Assembly (NCBI GenBank): GCA_024710165.1
Contig: JANJVG010000207.1
Coordinates: forward strand, 1 to 64,000
Length of the DNA stretch: 64,000 nt
Direction: 5' to 3'
Origin: Burkholderiaceae bacterium
GTDB taxonomy: Bacteria > Pseudomonadota > Gammaproteobacteria > Burkholderiales > Burkholderiaceae_C
Below are positions 1 to 10,915 of the stretch, piece by piece. Position 1 is the stretch's first letter, and each line of letters starts with the position of its first letter. The position numbers and the translations under genes were made by a program. The notes under the pieces were generated by a model, which was not told the DNA's origin, did no database searches, and worked only from the letters and a program-made list of their open reading frames with translations.

Positions 1-25
1 TCACCATTTGGTAATATCAATTACC

Positions 26-691
26 ATGTCGGAAAGCCATCGTCCCGAAGCCAGCCCAGGCACCACAGAGTTCTCCCCCAAGGCACCCCTGACTGCCATG
101 CGCAGCGACACGCTCGCCCGCGTGGAAAAAGCGGTGCTGGATCTGTTCTCCAGCCGCGACTTCCACGAAGTGAGCCTGCACGACGTGGCCCGCAGCGCCA
201 ACGTATCGCTGCAGACCATCTACAAATACTTCGGGAGCAAGGAAGCGCTGGTGTACAGCATGCTCGACATCATGCTGGGACGCCTGGCCGAGCGCATGAT
301 CGACCACCTGCAGGGCATCGACGACGCGCGCGAGCGCCTGCGCAAGACCTGCTGGGTCACGCTGGACTACATGGACAAACACCCCGCCGTCATGCTGCTG
401 ATGTTCACCGCCGTGCCCGTGTCACGGCACAAGAACATCGGCATTTACGAGAGCCCGGAGCTGATGAGCGCCTTTCTGGGCGTGTTCAAGGACGGCCAGG
501 CACGCGGCGTGCTGAACGACCGGGTGTCCAGCAAGGTGTTGCTGGACGTGTTCATGGGCATCGTCGGTCGCGTGGTGCTGATGCACATCGTGCGTGGCGA
601 AAAGCAACCGCTGACCGGACAATTCAATGAACTGTTCCACATCCTGTGGCGTGCCATGTCGGCTGATGACACGCGGAACAGCCAGCGATGA
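26..691 (+). CDS. TetR/AcrR family transcriptional regulator
   Basis: N-terminal HTH pattern VEKAVLDLFSSRDFHEVSLHDVARSANVSLQTIYKYFGSKEALVYSML; start chosen at MSESHRPE inside ORF 8..691. Confidence 0.85.
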   Translation: MSESHRPEASPGTTEFSPKAPLTAMRSDTLARVEKAVLDLFSSRDFHEVSLHDVARSANVSLQTIYKYFGSKEALVYSMLDIMLGRLAERMIDHLQGIDDARERLRKTCWVTLDYMDKHPAVMLLMFTAVPVSRHKNIGIYESPELMSAFLGVFKDGQARGVLNDRVSSKVLLDVFMGIVGRVVLMHIVRGEKQPLTGQFNELFHILWRAMSADDTRNSQR

Positions 692-702
692 GAAAGAGTG
701 AA

Positions 703-778
703 TGGTGGGTCCTGACGGTCTCGAACCGCCGACCTACTCCGTGTAAAGGAGCCGCTCTACCAACTGAGCTAAGGACCC
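703..778 (-). tRNA. tRNA-Val (anticodon TAC)
   Basis: Reverse complement folds as GGGTCCT-TA-GCTC..GAGC-G-GCTCC-TTTACAC-GGAGT..TTCGAGA..AGGACCC-A-CCA with encoded CCA. Confidence 0.93.
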
Positions 779-781
779 AAC

Positions 782-803
782 AAAAAACCCAGCAACGCTG
801 GGT
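782..803 (-). terminator. Rho-independent terminator-like hairpin between two tRNA genes
   Basis: Minus strand reads ACCCAGC-GTT-GCTGGGT followed by TTTTTT. Confidence 0.6.
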
Positions 804-812
804 ATTTGAAAA

Positions 813-887
813 TGGTGGGTGATACATGGATCGAACATGTGACCCCTGCCGTGTGAAGGCAGTGCTCTACCGCTGAGCTAATCACCC
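813..887 (-). tRNA. tRNA-Val (anticodon CAC), copy 1
   Basis: Reverse complement GGGTGATTAGCTCAGCGGTAGAGCACTGCCTTCACACGGCAGGGGTCACATGTTCGATCCATGTATCACCCACCA forms a full cloverleaf. Confidence 0.92.
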
Positions 888-927
888 GTCGCCACCCCAT
901 AAGGGCTTGCGATGCTGTCGGCCAACG

Positions 928-1002
928 TGGTGGGTGATACATGGATCGAACATGTGACCCCTGCCGTGTGAAGGCAGTGCTCTACCGCTGAGCTAATCAC
1001 CC
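928..1002 (-). tRNA. tRNA-Val (anticodon CAC), copy 2, identical to copy 1
   Basis: Identical 75-nt sequence to 813..887. Confidence 0.92.
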
Positions 1003-1039
1003 GATGCCGTTGCGACAGCCCTCAATTATGACACAGCTT

Positions 1040-1750
1040 TCAACCCGCCTGAACGGCTCGCCAAATTGTTTTGCCTCCACTGGCCTTGTCGATCTGTTTC
1101 AGGATCTCCTCGTGCGCGCTCAGTTCCTGATCGTTGGCCTGCAAAACCTGCAAAACAATACTGCGCAAATCCACACTGGCGACGACCGGGCCGGATGAAC
1201 TATCGGACGCCTCATCCAGGCTCAGCAGTGGATCCTGTCCGCGGGTCAGGTTGATGTAAACATCCGCAAGCAGCTCGGCGTCAAGCAAGGCACCGTGCAG
1301 CGTGCGGCTGGAGTTGTCCACACCCAGACGATCGCACAGGGCATCAAGCGAATTGCGCTTGCCCGGATACAGTTCCTTGGCCATCGCCAGGGTGTCGGTG
1401 ATCGTGGCCACAAAGGTCCGAAATGCCGGACGACCGGTCAGCTCGAGCTCTTTGTTGAGAAAACTGACGTCGAAGGCCGCATTGTGGATGATGATCTCAG
1501 CACCCTGCAGGTAGTCCAGCAGTTCATCTGCCACCGCCTCAAACCGGGGCTTGTCACGCAGGAACTCATTGCTGATGCCGTGCACCTTCAAAGCATCTTC
1601 ATGGCTGTCGCGCCCGGGGTTCAGGTAGTAATGACGGTTGTTCCCCGTAAGTTTGCGCGCAACCAACTCCACGCAGCCAATCTCGATGATCCGGTCACCG
1701 CTGTCCGCGGAAAGACCGGTGGTTTCTGTGTCCAGAACAATCTGGCGCAT
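1040..1750 (-). CDS. dnaQ: DNA polymerase III subunit epsilon
   Basis: MRQIVLDTETTGLSADSGDRIIEIGCVEL (DEDD exonuclease motif), GNNRHYYLNPGRDSHEDALKVHGI. Confidence 0.95.
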   Translation of the reverse strand: MRQIVLDTETTGLSADSGDRIIEIGCVELVARKLTGNNRHYYLNPGRDSHEDALKVHGISNEFLRDKPRFEAVADELLDYLQGAEIIIHNAAFDVSFLNKELELTGRPAFRTFVATITDTLAMAKELYPGKRNSLDALCDRLGVDNSSRTLHGALLDAELLADVYINLTRGQDPLLSLDEASDSSSGPVVASVDLRSIVLQVLQANDQELSAHEEILKQIDKASGGKTIWRAVQAG

Positions 1751-2088
1751 CAGTGGTTTTCCTTGGCGTGGTTGATCGTGTACTTGGGTATTTCAATGGT
1801 CACATCCTTGGCTGCCAGGATGGCTTGACAACTCAGACGCGACTGTGGCTCCAGGCCCCAGGCGCGGTCCAGCAGATCCTCCTCCTCGTCTTCGGCCTCG
1901 TTGAGGGAAGCGAAGCCTTCGCGCACGATCACGTGGCAAGTGGTGCAGGCGCAACTCATGTCGCAGGCATGCTCGATATTGATGTGGTGTTCCAGAAGGG
2001 CTTCGCAGATCGAGGTGCCGGCAGGCGCATTGATTTCGGCGCCCTGCGGGCAGTACTCGGCGTGGGGCAGTATCTTGATGACTGGCAT
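1750..2088 (-). CDS. fdx: ISC system 2Fe-2S ferredoxin
   Basis: ICEALLEHHINIEHACDMSCACTTCHVIVREG cysteine motif; position after hscA. Confidence 0.95.
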   Translation of the reverse strand: MPVIKILPHAEYCPQGAEINAPAGTSICEALLEHHINIEHACDMSCACTTCHVIVREGFASLNEAEDEEEDLLDRAWGLEPQSRLSCQAILAAKDVTIEIPKYTINHAKENH

Positions 2089-2109
2089 AACTCGGTCGGG
2101 TGTGTGGGG

Positions 2110-3978
2110 TCAAAGGGTCTGCACGGCTTTACCTGCCAGTGCCTGGCGGATACCCCGGTTCATGCGCTGTGCAGCAAAAAACTCCGTGGCCTGCGCAAGC
2201 GTCTGTGTGGCGGCCTCCAGGTCTGCGGCCTCGCAAGTGGTAGACATCAGGATCCGCAGGGACTCCATGCGCGCATCAATCGCAGCCCGGTCGTCCTCGG
2301 TCAGAAGGTCGGCATCGGCGTCAAGCGCGCTTTGGGTGGCGATCAGCATACGGTCAGCATCCACACGCGCTTCGACCAATGCGCGCGCCTGCATGTCCTG
2401 AGCCGCAGTGGCAAAACCCTCCTGCAACATGCGCGCAATCTGCTCGTCGCTGAGGCCGTAGCTGGGCTTGACGGCGATCTGCGCCTCCACACCGCTGATC
2501 TGTTCACGCGCATTTACGCTCAGCAGCCCGTCGGCATCCACGGTGAAAGTGACTCGGATGCGGGCTGCACCCGCCGCCATGGGCGGAATGCCGCGCAGCT
2601 CGAAACGCGCAAGGCTGCGGCAGTCCTGCACCAGATCACGCTCCCCCTGCACCACATGCAGCGCCAACGCAGTCTGGCCGTCTTTGTAGGTCGTGAAGTC
2701 CTGCGCCTTGGCAGTGGGTAGGGTTTCATTGCGGGCCACGATGCGCTCGACCAGGCCACCCATGGTCTCGATGCCCAGTGAAAGCGGAATCACGTCCAGC
2801 AACAGCAGGTCACCCGCCATGTTGTTGCCAGCCAGCTGATTGGCCTGAATGGCGGCTCCCAGCGCCACCACTTCGTCCGGGTTCAAATTGGTGAGCGGTT
2901 CGCGGCCAAAAAAGTCGGCTACTGCCCGCCGCACCTGCGGCATGCGCGTGGAACCGCCCACCATGACAACGCCCTGCACGTCATCGCGCGCAAGCTGAGC
3001 GTCACGCAGTGTGCGGCGTACCACCGCCAGGGAGCGGGCCGTCAGATCGGCCGTGACCGCATCAAAGTCACTGCGTTTCACGTCAAATCGCACTTCAACG
3101 CCCGCCAGTCGGGCGCTAAAAGCTACTTTTTCTGTAGCAGTCAAGGCCTCTTTGCAGGCCCGTGCGGCCAGGCGCGCAGCGGTCTTGTCGGTGGCCGTCT
3201 CTGCCTCGAGCCCCAGTTGGCCCAGCACCCAGTCGGAGAGCAGCGCGTCGTAGTCATCACCGCCCAGGGCCGAATCGCCCCCCGTGGCCAGCACCTCGAA
3301 GACGCCCTGTGTCAGCCGCAGGATGGAAATATCAAACGTTCCACCGCCCAGGTCGTACACGGCGTAAATGCCCTCGCTGGCGTTGTCCAGGCCATAGGCG
3401 ATGGCAGCGGCTGTCGGCTCGTTGATGAGGCGCAAAAGATGAATGCCCGCCAGTTGTGCTGCATCCTTGGTGGCCTGACGCTGGGCATCGTCGAAATACG
3501 CCGGTACGGTGATCACGGCACCGTACAAGTCGTCGTTGAAAGTGTCTTCGGCTCGGTAGCGCAGCGTTACCAGTATCTCGGCGCTCACTTCGACCGGCGA
3601 TTTGAGGCCACCCAGGGTGTCGATACTGACCATGCCACCACCCGCGTCACTGCCTACCAGGTCATAGGGCAGCTTGCCGGGCAGGGCAATGTCGGCGAGC
3701 CCGCGGCCCATGAAACGCTTGACCGAAGCGATGGTGTTGCGCGCATCGGTGTGCTGCATGGCAGCAGCGTCATGGCCGATCTGGCGACCACCGCCAGCCA
3801 GGTAGCGCACCACGGATGGAAGCAGCACCCGGCCCTCACCGTCGGGAAGACACTCGGCAACGCCATTGCGCACCGCAGCCACCAGTGAATGCGTGGTCCC
3901 CAGATCGATGCCCACGGCAATACGCCGCTGGTGGGGGTTGGGGGACTGGCCGGGTTCGGAAATCTGCAGCAGCGCCAT
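2110..3978 (-). CDS. hscA: Fe-S protein assembly chaperone HscA (Hsp70 family)
   Basis: [45 protein letters not shown]; next to hscB; start chosen at [10 protein letters not shown]. Confidence 0.95.
   Translation of the reverse strand: MALLQISEPGQSPNPHQRRIAVGIDLGTTHSLVAAVRNGVAECLPDGEGRVLLPSVVRYLAGGGRQIGHDAAAMQHTDARNTIASVKRFMGRGLADIALPGKLPYDLVGSDAGGGMVSIDTLGGLKSPVEVSAEILVTLRYRAEDTFNDDLYGAVITVPAYFDDAQRQATKDAAQLAGIHLLRLINEPTAAAIAYGLDNASEGIYAVYDLGGGTFDISILRLTQGVFEVLATGGDSALGGDDYDALLSDWVLGQLGLEAETATDKTAARLAARACKEALTATEKVAFSARLAGVEVRFDVKRSDFDAVTADLTARSLAVVRRTLRDAQLARDDVQGVVMVGGSTRMPQVRRAVADFFGREPLTNLNPDEVVALGAAIQANQLAGNNMAGDLLLLDVIPLSLGIETMGGLVERIVARNETLPTAKAQDFTTYKDGQTALALHVVQGERDLVQDCRSLARFELRGIPPMAAGAARIRVTFTVDADGLLSVNAREQISGVEAQIAVKPSYGLSDEQIARMLQEGFATAAQDMQARALVEARVDADRMLIATQSALDADADLLTEDDRAAIDARMESLRILMSTTCEAADLEAATQTLAQATEFFAAQRMNRGIRQALAGKAVQTL
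3081..3140 (-). repeat. Dispersed ~60 bp semi-palindromic element, copy A, inside hscA
   Basis: Minus strand GCTACAGAAAAAGTAGCTTTTAGCGCCCGACTGGCGGGCGTTGAAGTGCGATTTGAC aligns to the element consensus (GCTAT..GTAGCTTCTAGCGCTTGA..). Confidence 0.5.
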
Positions 3979-4044
3979 GGGTTCCTGTCGTGTCGGGATC
4001 TGTGCCTGCACAAGCAAGGCACGCAAATGCGGTGATTCGGGACT

Positions 4045-4563
4045 CTATTGTCCCAGTTGCTCCAGCCGTCGCTCAATATCGATTGCAAAACGCGCAATGA
4101 ACATGAGGGCTCTGACCTGACGGGCTGCGCCTGCAAAGTCCTGCTGTTGATCGATGAGTTCAGCACAACGCTCCAAGGCCGCACGCCGTGCCTGGTGAAC
4201 CTCGTTCTCCAGGGCCTGCACCTGTGCCAGCTGATCGGCCTCTTCCAGCGCCTCGCGCCACTCCATCTGCTGCATCAGGAACTCGCCTGGCATCGCGGTG
4301 TTGTCTTCGGCGCGGACAGGCGCGCCATGCAGCTCGCACAGGTACGCCGCACGGCGCAGCGGGTCCTTGATGCGCTGGTAGCCCTCGTTGATGCGAACGG
4401 ACCACTGCATGGCCTGGCGTTGTACTGCGGCGCTACCGGAGGTATGGCGATCGGGATGGGCTTCGCGCTGGAGTTCCTTCCAGCGGGCATCCAGTTCACT
4501 GCGGTCCTGAACAAAACGCCGGGGCACACCAAACAGTTCGAAATCGTCAGATTGAAGGTTCAT
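4045..4563 (-). CDS. hscB: Fe-S protein assembly co-chaperone HscB
   Basis: J-domain with EAHPDRHTS; YELFGVPRRF-like start; between hscA and iscA. Confidence 0.93.
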   Translation of the reverse strand: MNLQSDDFELFGVPRRFVQDRSELDARWKELQREAHPDRHTSGSAAVQRQAMQWSVRINEGYQRIKDPLRRAAYLCELHGAPVRAEDNTAMPGEFLMQQMEWREALEEADQLAQVQALENEVHQARRAALERCAELIDQQQDFAGAARQVRALMFIARFAIDIERRLEQLGQ

Positions 4564-4626
4564 TTCAGCAAAAAACCGCCAACACAGTGCGCGATGGCGG
4601 TTTCGAAAAGTGGAGAACAGAAGGCA

Positions 4627-4950
4627 TCAGACCCGGAAGCTCTCTCCGCAGCCGCAACGGTCGCGCTCGTTCGGATTACTGAAACGAAAGCCTTCGTTCA
4701 GGCCCTCGCGCACAAAATCGAGCTCGGTACCGTCGATATAGGCCAAACTTTTTGGATCAATGAGCACCTTGACGCCGTAATTTTCAAACACGATGTCTTC
4801 TGGCTCGGCCTCGTCCACGTATTCCAGTTTGTAGGCCAGGCCCGAGCAACCACTGGTCTTGACGCCCAGACGCACTCCCAGGCCCTTGCCGCGCCGCGAC
4901 AGGTAACGGCTGACATGCCGGGCTGCCGCTTCGGTCAGGGTAATTGCCAT
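4627..4950 (-). CDS. iscA: Fe-S cluster assembly protein IscA
   Basis: [17 protein letters not shown]...[19 protein letters not shown]...CGCGESF. Confidence 0.95.
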   Translation of the reverse strand: MAITLTEAAARHVSRYLSRRGKGLGVRLGVKTSGCSGLAYKLEYVDEAEPEDIVFENYGVKVLIDPKSLAYIDGTELDFVREGLNEGFRFSNPNERDRCGCGESFRV

Positions 4951-4954
4951 GATT

Positions 4955-5353
4955 TCAGACGGTCGCTGCACTACCGTGTTTGGTCTTGTAGTCGTTGACA
5001 GCCGCCTTGATGGCGTCCTCGGCGAGGATGGAGCAGTGGATCTTGACCGGCGGCAACGCAAGCTCTTCAGCAATCTCGCTGTTTTTAAGCGCAGCCGCTT
5101 CATCCAGCGTCTTGCCCTTCACCCATTCGGTCACGAGCGAAGAAGAAGCGATGGCCGAGCCGCAGCCGTAGGTCTTGAAGCGTGCGTCCTCGATCACCCC
5201 GGTGGTGGGGTTGACCTTGATCTGCAGCTTCATCACATCGCCACAGGCCGGCGCGCCCACCATGCCGGTGCCCACCGTATCGTCACCCTTTTCGAAGGAA
5301 CCGACATTGCGGGGGTTTTCGTAGTGGTCAATGACTTTGTCGGAATAGGCCAT
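4955..5353 (-). CDS. iscU: Fe-S cluster scaffold protein IscU
   Basis: [64 protein letters not shown]. Confidence 0.97.
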   Translation of the reverse strand: MAYSDKVIDHYENPRNVGSFEKGDDTVGTGMVGAPACGDVMKLQIKVNPTTGVIEDARFKTYGCGSAIASSSLVTEWVKGKTLDEAAALKNSEIAEELALPPVKIHCSILAEDAIKAAVNDYKTKHGSAATV

Positions 5354-5361
5354 GATTTACT

Positions 5362-5421
5362 CCTTTTTTAGTAGCTGCCTCCCCTTGTAAAACAAGGGCT
5401 AGAAGCCAATTTGATTCATTT
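5362..5421 (+). repeat. Dispersed ~60 bp semi-palindromic element, copy B, between iscS and iscU
   Basis: TTTTTTAGTAGCTGCCTCCCCTTGTAAAACAAGGGCTAGAAGCCAATTTGATTC; CCCTTGT/ACAAGGG stem. Confidence 0.75.
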
Positions 5422-5422
5422 C

Positions 5423-6643
5423 TTAGTGGGCCGCCCACTGAATGGTGCTCAGATCGACGCCGTCTTTGTACATCTCCCACAAGGGGCTGAGTTCGCGTAG
5501 CTTGGCCACCTTTTCGCGGATCGTGGCAATGGCGTAGTCGATCTCTTCCTCGGTAGTGAACCGACCGATGGTCATGCGCAGGCTGCTGTGCGCCAATTCG
5601 TCGCTGCGGCCGAGCGCACGTAACACATAGCTGGGCTCAAGGCTGGCCGAGGTGCAGGCCGAGCCCGAGGAGACGGCCAAGCCCTTGATGCCCATGATCA
5701 GCGACTCGCCCTCGACGTAGTTGAAACTGATGTTCAGGTTGTGCGGAACGCGCTGCTGCATGTCGCCATTGATGAAGACCTGCTCCATGTCGGTCAGGCC
5801 GTCGAGCAGGCGCTTTTGAAGGTGCCGGGCCTTTTCCTGTTCCTGGGCCATTTCTTCGCGGGCGATGCGAAAGGCCTCGCCCATACCCACGATCTGGTGC
5901 GTGGGCAGCGTGCCCGAACGCATGCCGCGCTCATGACCACCGCCGTGCATCTGCGCCTCCAACCGCACGCGCGGCTTGCGGCGCACATACAGCGCGCCAA
6001 TGCCCTTGGGCCCATAGCTCTTGTGCGATGCCAGGCTCATCAGATCGACGGGTAGGCTCGCCAAATCGATCTCGATCTTGCCGGTAGCCTGAGCGGCATC
6101 CACATGGAAAATAATGCCCTTCTCCCGGCACAAGGCGCCAATGGCCGGGATATCCTGAATCACGCCGATTTCGTTGTTCACGAACATCACGCTGATCAGG
6201 ATGGTGTCGGGGCGGATGGCGGCCTTGAGCACTTCGAAATCGAGCAGACCATCGGGTTTGACATCCAGATAGCTGACCTCGAAACCCTGGCGCTCCATTT
6301 CGCGCATGGTGTCCAGCACCGCCTTGTGCTCGGTCTTCACCGTGATCAGGTGCTTGCCCTTGCCCTTGTAGAAATGGCCTGCGCCCTTGATGGCCAGATT
6401 GTTGGATTCGGTGGCGCCGCTGGTCCAGACGATTTCGCGCGGGTCGGCGCCAATCAGTTCTGCCACCTGGGTGCGGGCTTTCTCGACTGCTTCTTCGGCC
6501 TCCCAGCCCCAGGCATGGCTGCGCGAGGCAGGGTTGCCGAAATGCTCGCGCAACCACGGGATCATTGCGTCCACAACGCGCGGATCGACCGGCGTGGTGG
6601 CACCGTAATCAAGATAAATGGGGAAATGCGGGGTCATGTCCAT
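5423..6643 (-). CDS. iscS: Cysteine desulfurase IscS
   Basis: [41 protein letters not shown]; start chosen at MDMTPHFP. Confidence 0.97.
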   Translation of the reverse strand: MDMTPHFPIYLDYGATTPVDPRVVDAMIPWLREHFGNPASRSHAWGWEAEEAVEKARTQVAELIGADPREIVWTSGATESNNLAIKGAGHFYKGKGKHLITVKTEHKAVLDTMREMERQGFEVSYLDVKPDGLLDFEVLKAAIRPDTILISVMFVNNEIGVIQDIPAIGALCREKGIIFHVDAAQATGKIEIDLASLPVDLMSLASHKSYGPKGIGALYVRRKPRVRLEAQMHGGGHERGMRSGTLPTHQIVGMGEAFRIAREEMAQEQEKARHLQKRLLDGLTDMEQVFINGDMQQRVPHNLNISFNYVEGESLIMGIKGLAVSSGSACTSASLEPSYVLRALGRSDELAHSSLRMTIGRFTTEEEIDYAIATIREKVAKLRELSPLWEMYKDGVDLSTIQWAAH

Positions 6644-6757
6644 GGCTGGCTCGGTGGGTATTCGGGCTGGCAATTGCAGTACGTAAGTCGATAGCTTGCC
6701 GCAAACAGGCGCCGCACGCCGTTCGGTGCGCAGCCGCCCTCGTCCCGATCAGGGTCT

Positions 6758-7294
6758 TCAGGACTTGGCGAATACGTTGCCCAAGGCGAAGACCGAATTG
6801 GGTGCATTCACGCGGATGGGTTTAACCACCGGCGTCGTCGAAATGGCGCGACGGACCATGGGTTTCTCCTCGATCTGCAGGCCCTTGGCCAACTGTTCGT
6901 CCACCAGCTTTTGCAGCGTGACGGAATCAAGGAACTCCACCACGCGCTGGTTCAGTGTGGCCCACAGATCGTGCGTCATGCAACGGCCGGAGTCTCCAAG
7001 GCAGTTTTCCTTGCCTCCGCACTGCGTCGCGTCAATCGGCTCATCGACCGACACGATGATGTCGGCGATGGTGATGTCGGCGGCCTTGCGCGCCAGCGTG
7101 TAGCCGCCTCCCGGGCCGCGGGTGGATTCCACCAGCTCGTGCCGGCGCAGTTTGCCAAACAATTGCTCCAAGTACGACAGCGAAATCCGCTGACGCTGGC
7201 TGATGGCGGCCAGCGTGACCGGCCCGTTGTTCTGGCGCAGGGCCAGGTCGATCATGGCAGTGACCGCAAAACGGCCTTTGGTTGTGAGACGCAT
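6758..7294 (-). CDS. iscR: Fe-S cluster assembly transcriptional regulator IscR (Rrf2 family)
   Basis: MRLTTKGRFAVTAMIDLAL..., cysteines in CGGKENCLGDSGRCMTHDLW. Confidence 0.96.
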   Translation of the reverse strand: MRLTTKGRFAVTAMIDLALRQNNGPVTLAAISQRQRISLSYLEQLFGKLRRHELVESTRGPGGGYTLARKAADITIADIIVSVDEPIDATQCGGKENCLGDSGRCMTHDLWATLNQRVVEFLDSVTLQKLVDEQLAKGLQIEEKPMVRRAISTTPVVKPIRVNAPNSVFALGNVFAKS

Positions 7295-7510
7295 CGCAAG
7301 CTCCTTAGTCTGGCTTGTTGGTTCATGAAACGCCTGAATGGTTCAGATCCACCAGGTCACCGTCTCCACCCGTACCTGCCGCAGCAGGCCCTTCATCGAG
7401 AGGTCTTGTAGTTTTGTGGCATTAGTGTAGCACAAACCATATTAATTTTGTCGGGTAAACAAACTCTGTGGTCACGATTACATCTGACAAGTTCCAAAAA
7501 CCCCTCATCC

Positions 7511-9610
7511 CTAGCGTGACGTAGGGATATTATCAGCTCCGTGCGCGCCAAACGCCATGTCCTTGAGGCGTGCCAGCTGGTCGCGCACCCGCGCTGCCTG
7601 CTCGAACTCCAGGTTGCGCGCGTGCTCCAACATCTGTTTTTCCAGGCGCTTGATCTCCCGGGCCATGTCTTTTTCCGACATGTCCTCGGCCTTGGCCCGC
7701 TGCATTGCCTCTTGCTCCAGACGCTCGGCGTCCTTGCCCGCCTTCTCGCTGTACACCCCGTCGATCAGGTCGCGCACCTGCTTGACGATGCTGCGCGGCG
7801 TGATGCCATGCTCGGTGTTGAAGGCGATCTGCCGCGCGCGGCGTCGCTCGGTTTCGCCGATGGCCCGCGCCATGGAGTCGGTCACCCGGTCGGCATACAG
7901 AATCGCCTTGCCCGACAGGTTGCGCGCCGCGCGCCCGATGGTCTGGATCAGGCTGCGTTCGGAGCGCAAAAAACCCTCCTTGTCCGCATCCAGAATGGCG
8001 ACCAGTGACACCTCGGGTATGTCCAGACCCTCGCGCAGCAGGTTGATGCCCACCAGCACGTCAAAAGCGCCCAGGCGCAAGTCACGAATGATCTCCACGC
8101 GCTCCACGGTGTCCACGTCGGAGTGCAGATAGCGCACCTTCACGCCGTTGTCGGTGAGGTAGTCGGTCAGCTGCTCGGCCATGCGCTTGGTCAGCGTGGT
8201 CACGAGCACGCGCTCGTGCAGGTCGGAGCGGAGGCGGATTTCCTGCAGCACATCGTCCACCTGGTGGGTGGCGGGGCGCACCTCTACCAGCGGATCGACC
8301 AGGCCTGTGGGACGCACCACCTGCTCGACCACCTGGCCAGCGTGCTGCTTCTCGTAGTCGGCCGGTGTGGCCGATACAAATACCACCTGGCGCATGCGCT
8401 GCTCGAACTCCTCGAACTTGAGCGGGCGGTTATCCAGCGCACTGGGCAGCCGGAAGCCGTATTCCACCAGCGTGGTCTTGCGCTGGCGGTCGCCGTTGTA
8501 CATGGCGTTGAGCTGGCCGATCATCTGGTGGCTCTCGTCCAGGAACATGATTGCGTCGCGCGGCAAATAGTCGGTCAGGGTGCTCGGTGGCTCGCCCTCG
8601 GCTGTGCCCGCCAGGTGGCGCGAGTAGTTCTCGATGCCCTTGCAATGCCCCACCTCGCTGAGCATTTCCAGGTCGAAGCGCGTGCGCTGCTCCAGCCGTT
8701 GCGCCTCCACCAACTTGCCCTCGGCCACGAAGAACTTGAGCCGCTCGTCCAGTTCCTGCTTGATGGTCTCCACGGCCGCGAGCACCTTGTCGCGCGGCGT
8801 CACGTAATGGCTGCTGGGGTACACCGTGAAGCGCGGGATTTTTTGCTGGATACGCCCCGTGAGCGGGTCGAACAGCTGCAGGCTTTCCACCTCGTCGTCG
8901 AACAGTTCGATGCGCACCGCCAGCTCGGAATGCTCGGCAGGGAACACATCGATGGTGTCGCCACGCACGCGGAACTTGCCCCGGCTGAAGTCCTGCTCGT
9001 TGCGCTGGTACTGCATGCGGATCAGCTGCGCGATCGCGTCACGCTGGCTCAGCTGGTCACCCACGCGCAGCGTCATGATCATGCGGTGGTAGCTCTCGGG
9101 CTCGCCAATGCCGTAGATGGCCGACACCGTAGCCACGATGACCACATCGCGCCGCTCCAGCAAGCTCTTGGTGCACGACAGGCGCATCTGCTCGATGTGC
9201 TCGTTGATGGCGCTGTCCTTCTCGATGAACAGGTCGCGCTGAGGCACATAGGCCTCGGGCTGGTAGTAGTCGTAGTAGCTCACGAAGTACTCCACGGCGT
9301 TCTTGGGAAAGAACTCGCGGAACTCGCTGTACAGCTGTGCGGCCAGCGTCTTGTTGGGCGCGAAGATGATGGCCGGCAGTCCCAGGCGGGCGATCACGTT
9401 CGCCATGGTGACGGTCTTGCCCGAGCCCGTCACCCCCAGCAGGGTCTGGAACACCTCGCCGTCCTGCACGCCCTCCACCAGCTTGGCGATGGCCTCGGGC
9501 TGATCACCGGCGGGCGGGTATGGCTGGTACAACGAAAAGGGCGAACCTGGAAACTGGACGAACTGCCCGTCCGCCGCGCCAGCGGCCGGCTCAGAGGTGA
9601 CTTCATGCAT
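7511..9610 (-). CDS. uvrB: Excinuclease ABC subunit UvrB
   Basis: [36 protein letters not shown]-terminal UVR motif; start set at MHEVTSEP, so the upstream part of the 1147-aa ORF is read-out. Confidence 0.96.
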   Translation of the reverse strand: MHEVTSEPAAGAADGQFVQFPGSPFSLYQPYPPAGDQPEAIAKLVEGVQDGEVFQTLLGVTGSGKTVTMANVIARLGLPAIIFAPNKTLAAQLYSEFREFFPKNAVEYFVSYYDYYQPEAYVPQRDLFIEKDSAINEHIEQMRLSCTKSLLERRDVVIVATVSAIYGIGEPESYHRMIMTLRVGDQLSQRDAIAQLIRMQYQRNEQDFSRGKFRVRGDTIDVFPAEHSELAVRIELFDDEVESLQLFDPLTGRIQQKIPRFTVYPSSHYVTPRDKVLAAVETIKQELDERLKFFVAEGKLVEAQRLEQRTRFDLEMLSEVGHCKGIENYSRHLAGTAEGEPPSTLTDYLPRDAIMFLDESHQMIGQLNAMYNGDRQRKTTLVEYGFRLPSALDNRPLKFEEFEQRMRQVVFVSATPADYEKQHAGQVVEQVVRPTGLVDPLVEVRPATHQVDDVLQEIRLRSDLHERVLVTTLTKRMAEQLTDYLTDNGVKVRYLHSDVDTVERVEIIRDLRLGAFDVLVGINLLREGLDIPEVSLVAILDADKEGFLRSERSLIQTIGRAARNLSGKAILYADRVTDSMARAIGETERRRARQIAFNTEHGITPRSIVKQVRDLIDGVYSEKAGKDAERLEQEAMQRAKAEDMSEKDMAREIKRLEKQMLEHARNLEFEQAARVRDQLARLKDMAFGAHGADNIPTSR

Positions 9611-9718
9611 GGCGGAGGTAAACGGCGCGCGGAGGCGGCCGTTAAAATCAAGAGTGGACCGAAAGCCTACCGTAGGTGAGGTCCCGTCGTCAGATTTCCA
9701 TCCCCTCAAGGACTTTTC

Positions 9719-10915
9719 ATGTCTCTGTTCACCGCCGTCGAAATGGCTCCCCGCGACCCGATCCTGGGTCTCAACGAACAATACGCCGCCGACCCCAATC
9801 CAGCCAAGGTCAACCTGGGCGTGGGCGTGTACTTCGACGACAACGGCAAGCTGCCCCTGCTGCAGTGCGTGCAGGCGGCCGAAAAGGCCATGATGGACAA
9901 GCCCGCTGCGCGCGGCTATCTGCCCATCGACGGCATCGCCGCCTATGACAGCGCGGTCAAGGCCCTGGTGTTCGGCGCGGAGTCCGACGTCGTCAAGGCC
10001 GGCCGCGTGGCCACGGTGCAGGCCATTGGCGGCACGGGCGGCCTGAAGATCGGCGCAGATTTCCTCAAGAAGATCAGCCCGAACGCGAAGGTGCTGATCT
10101 CCGACCCGAGCTGGGAAAACCACCGCGCCATCTTCACCAACGCCGGCTTCGAGGTGGGCAGCTACCGCTACTACGACGCCGCCAACCGCAAGGTGGACTT
10201 CGACGGCATGCTGGCGGACCTGAACGCCGCCGCGCCCGGCACCATCGTGGTGCTGCATGCCTGCTGCCACAACCCCACGGGCTACGACATCACCGCCGCG
10301 CAGTGGGAGCAGGTGATCGCCGCCGTGAAGGCCAAGGGCCTGGTGGCCTTCCTCGACATGGCCTACCAGGGCTTCGGCCACGGTATTGCCGAGGACGGCG
10401 CCGTGATCGGCAAGTTCGTCGCGGCCGGCCTGAACATTTTTGTGTCCACCTCGTTCTCCAAGAGCTTCAGCCTGTACGGCGAGCGCGTGGGCGCGCTGTC
10501 CGTGGTGGCCAACGACAAGGACGAGGCCGCGCGCGTGCTCTCGCAGCTCAAGATCGTGATCCGCACCAACTACAGCAACCCTCCCACGCACGGTGGCGCC
10601 GTGGTGGCCGCAGTGCTGAATAACCCCGAGCTGCGCGCCCTGTGGGAAAAGGAACTGGGCGAGATGCGCGTGCGCATCAAGGCCATGCGCCAGAAGCTGG
10701 TCGACGGCCTGAAAGCCGCCGGAGTGCAGCAGGACATGTCCTTCATGACCCAGCAGATCGGCATGTTCAGCTACTCGGGCCTGAGCAAAGACCAGATGGT
10801 GCGCCTGCGCAGCGAGTTTGGCGTGTACGGCACCGACACCGGCCGCATTTGCGTGGCCGCACTCAACAGCAAGAACATCGACTACGTCTGCCAGGCCATC
10901 GCCAAGGTGATGTAA
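9719..10915 (+). CDS. Aromatic amino acid / aspartate aminotransferase (class I)
   Basis: [50 protein letters not shown]. Confidence 0.93.
   Translation: MSLFTAVEMAPRDPILGLNEQYAADPNPAKVNLGVGVYFDDNGKLPLLQCVQAAEKAMMDKPAARGYLPIDGIAAYDSAVKALVFGAESDVVKAGRVATVQAIGGTGGLKIGADFLKKISPNAKVLISDPSWENHRAIFTNAGFEVGSYRYYDAANRKVDFDGMLADLNAAAPGTIVVLHACCHNPTGYDITAAQWEQVIAAVKAKGLVAFLDMAYQGFGHGIAEDGAVIGKFVAAGLNIFVSTSFSKSFSLYGERVGALSVVANDKDEAARVLSQLKIVIRTNYSNPPTHGGAVVAAVLNNPELRALWEKELGEMRVRIKAMRQKLVDGLKAAGVQQDMSFMTQQIGMFSYSGLSKDQMVRLRSEFGVYGTDTGRICVAALNSKNIDYVCQAIAKVM

Noticed and set aside
6668-6722. Possible extra copy of the dispersed repeat between iscR and iscS (AATTGCAGTACGTAAGTCGATAGCTTGCCGCAAACAGGCGCC)
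   Set aside because: Only the CGATAGCTTGC core resembles the consensus; the AGAGGCC tail is missing. Too weak without an HMM score.
7295-7510. IscR-binding site and promoter upstream of iscR
   Set aside because: An AT-rich stretch and a TACACT -10-like hexamer exist, but no convincing match to type 1 or type 2 IscR motifs by eye.
8123-9679. 518-aa plus-strand ORF antisense to uvrB
   Set aside because: Antisense artefact; no domain signature.
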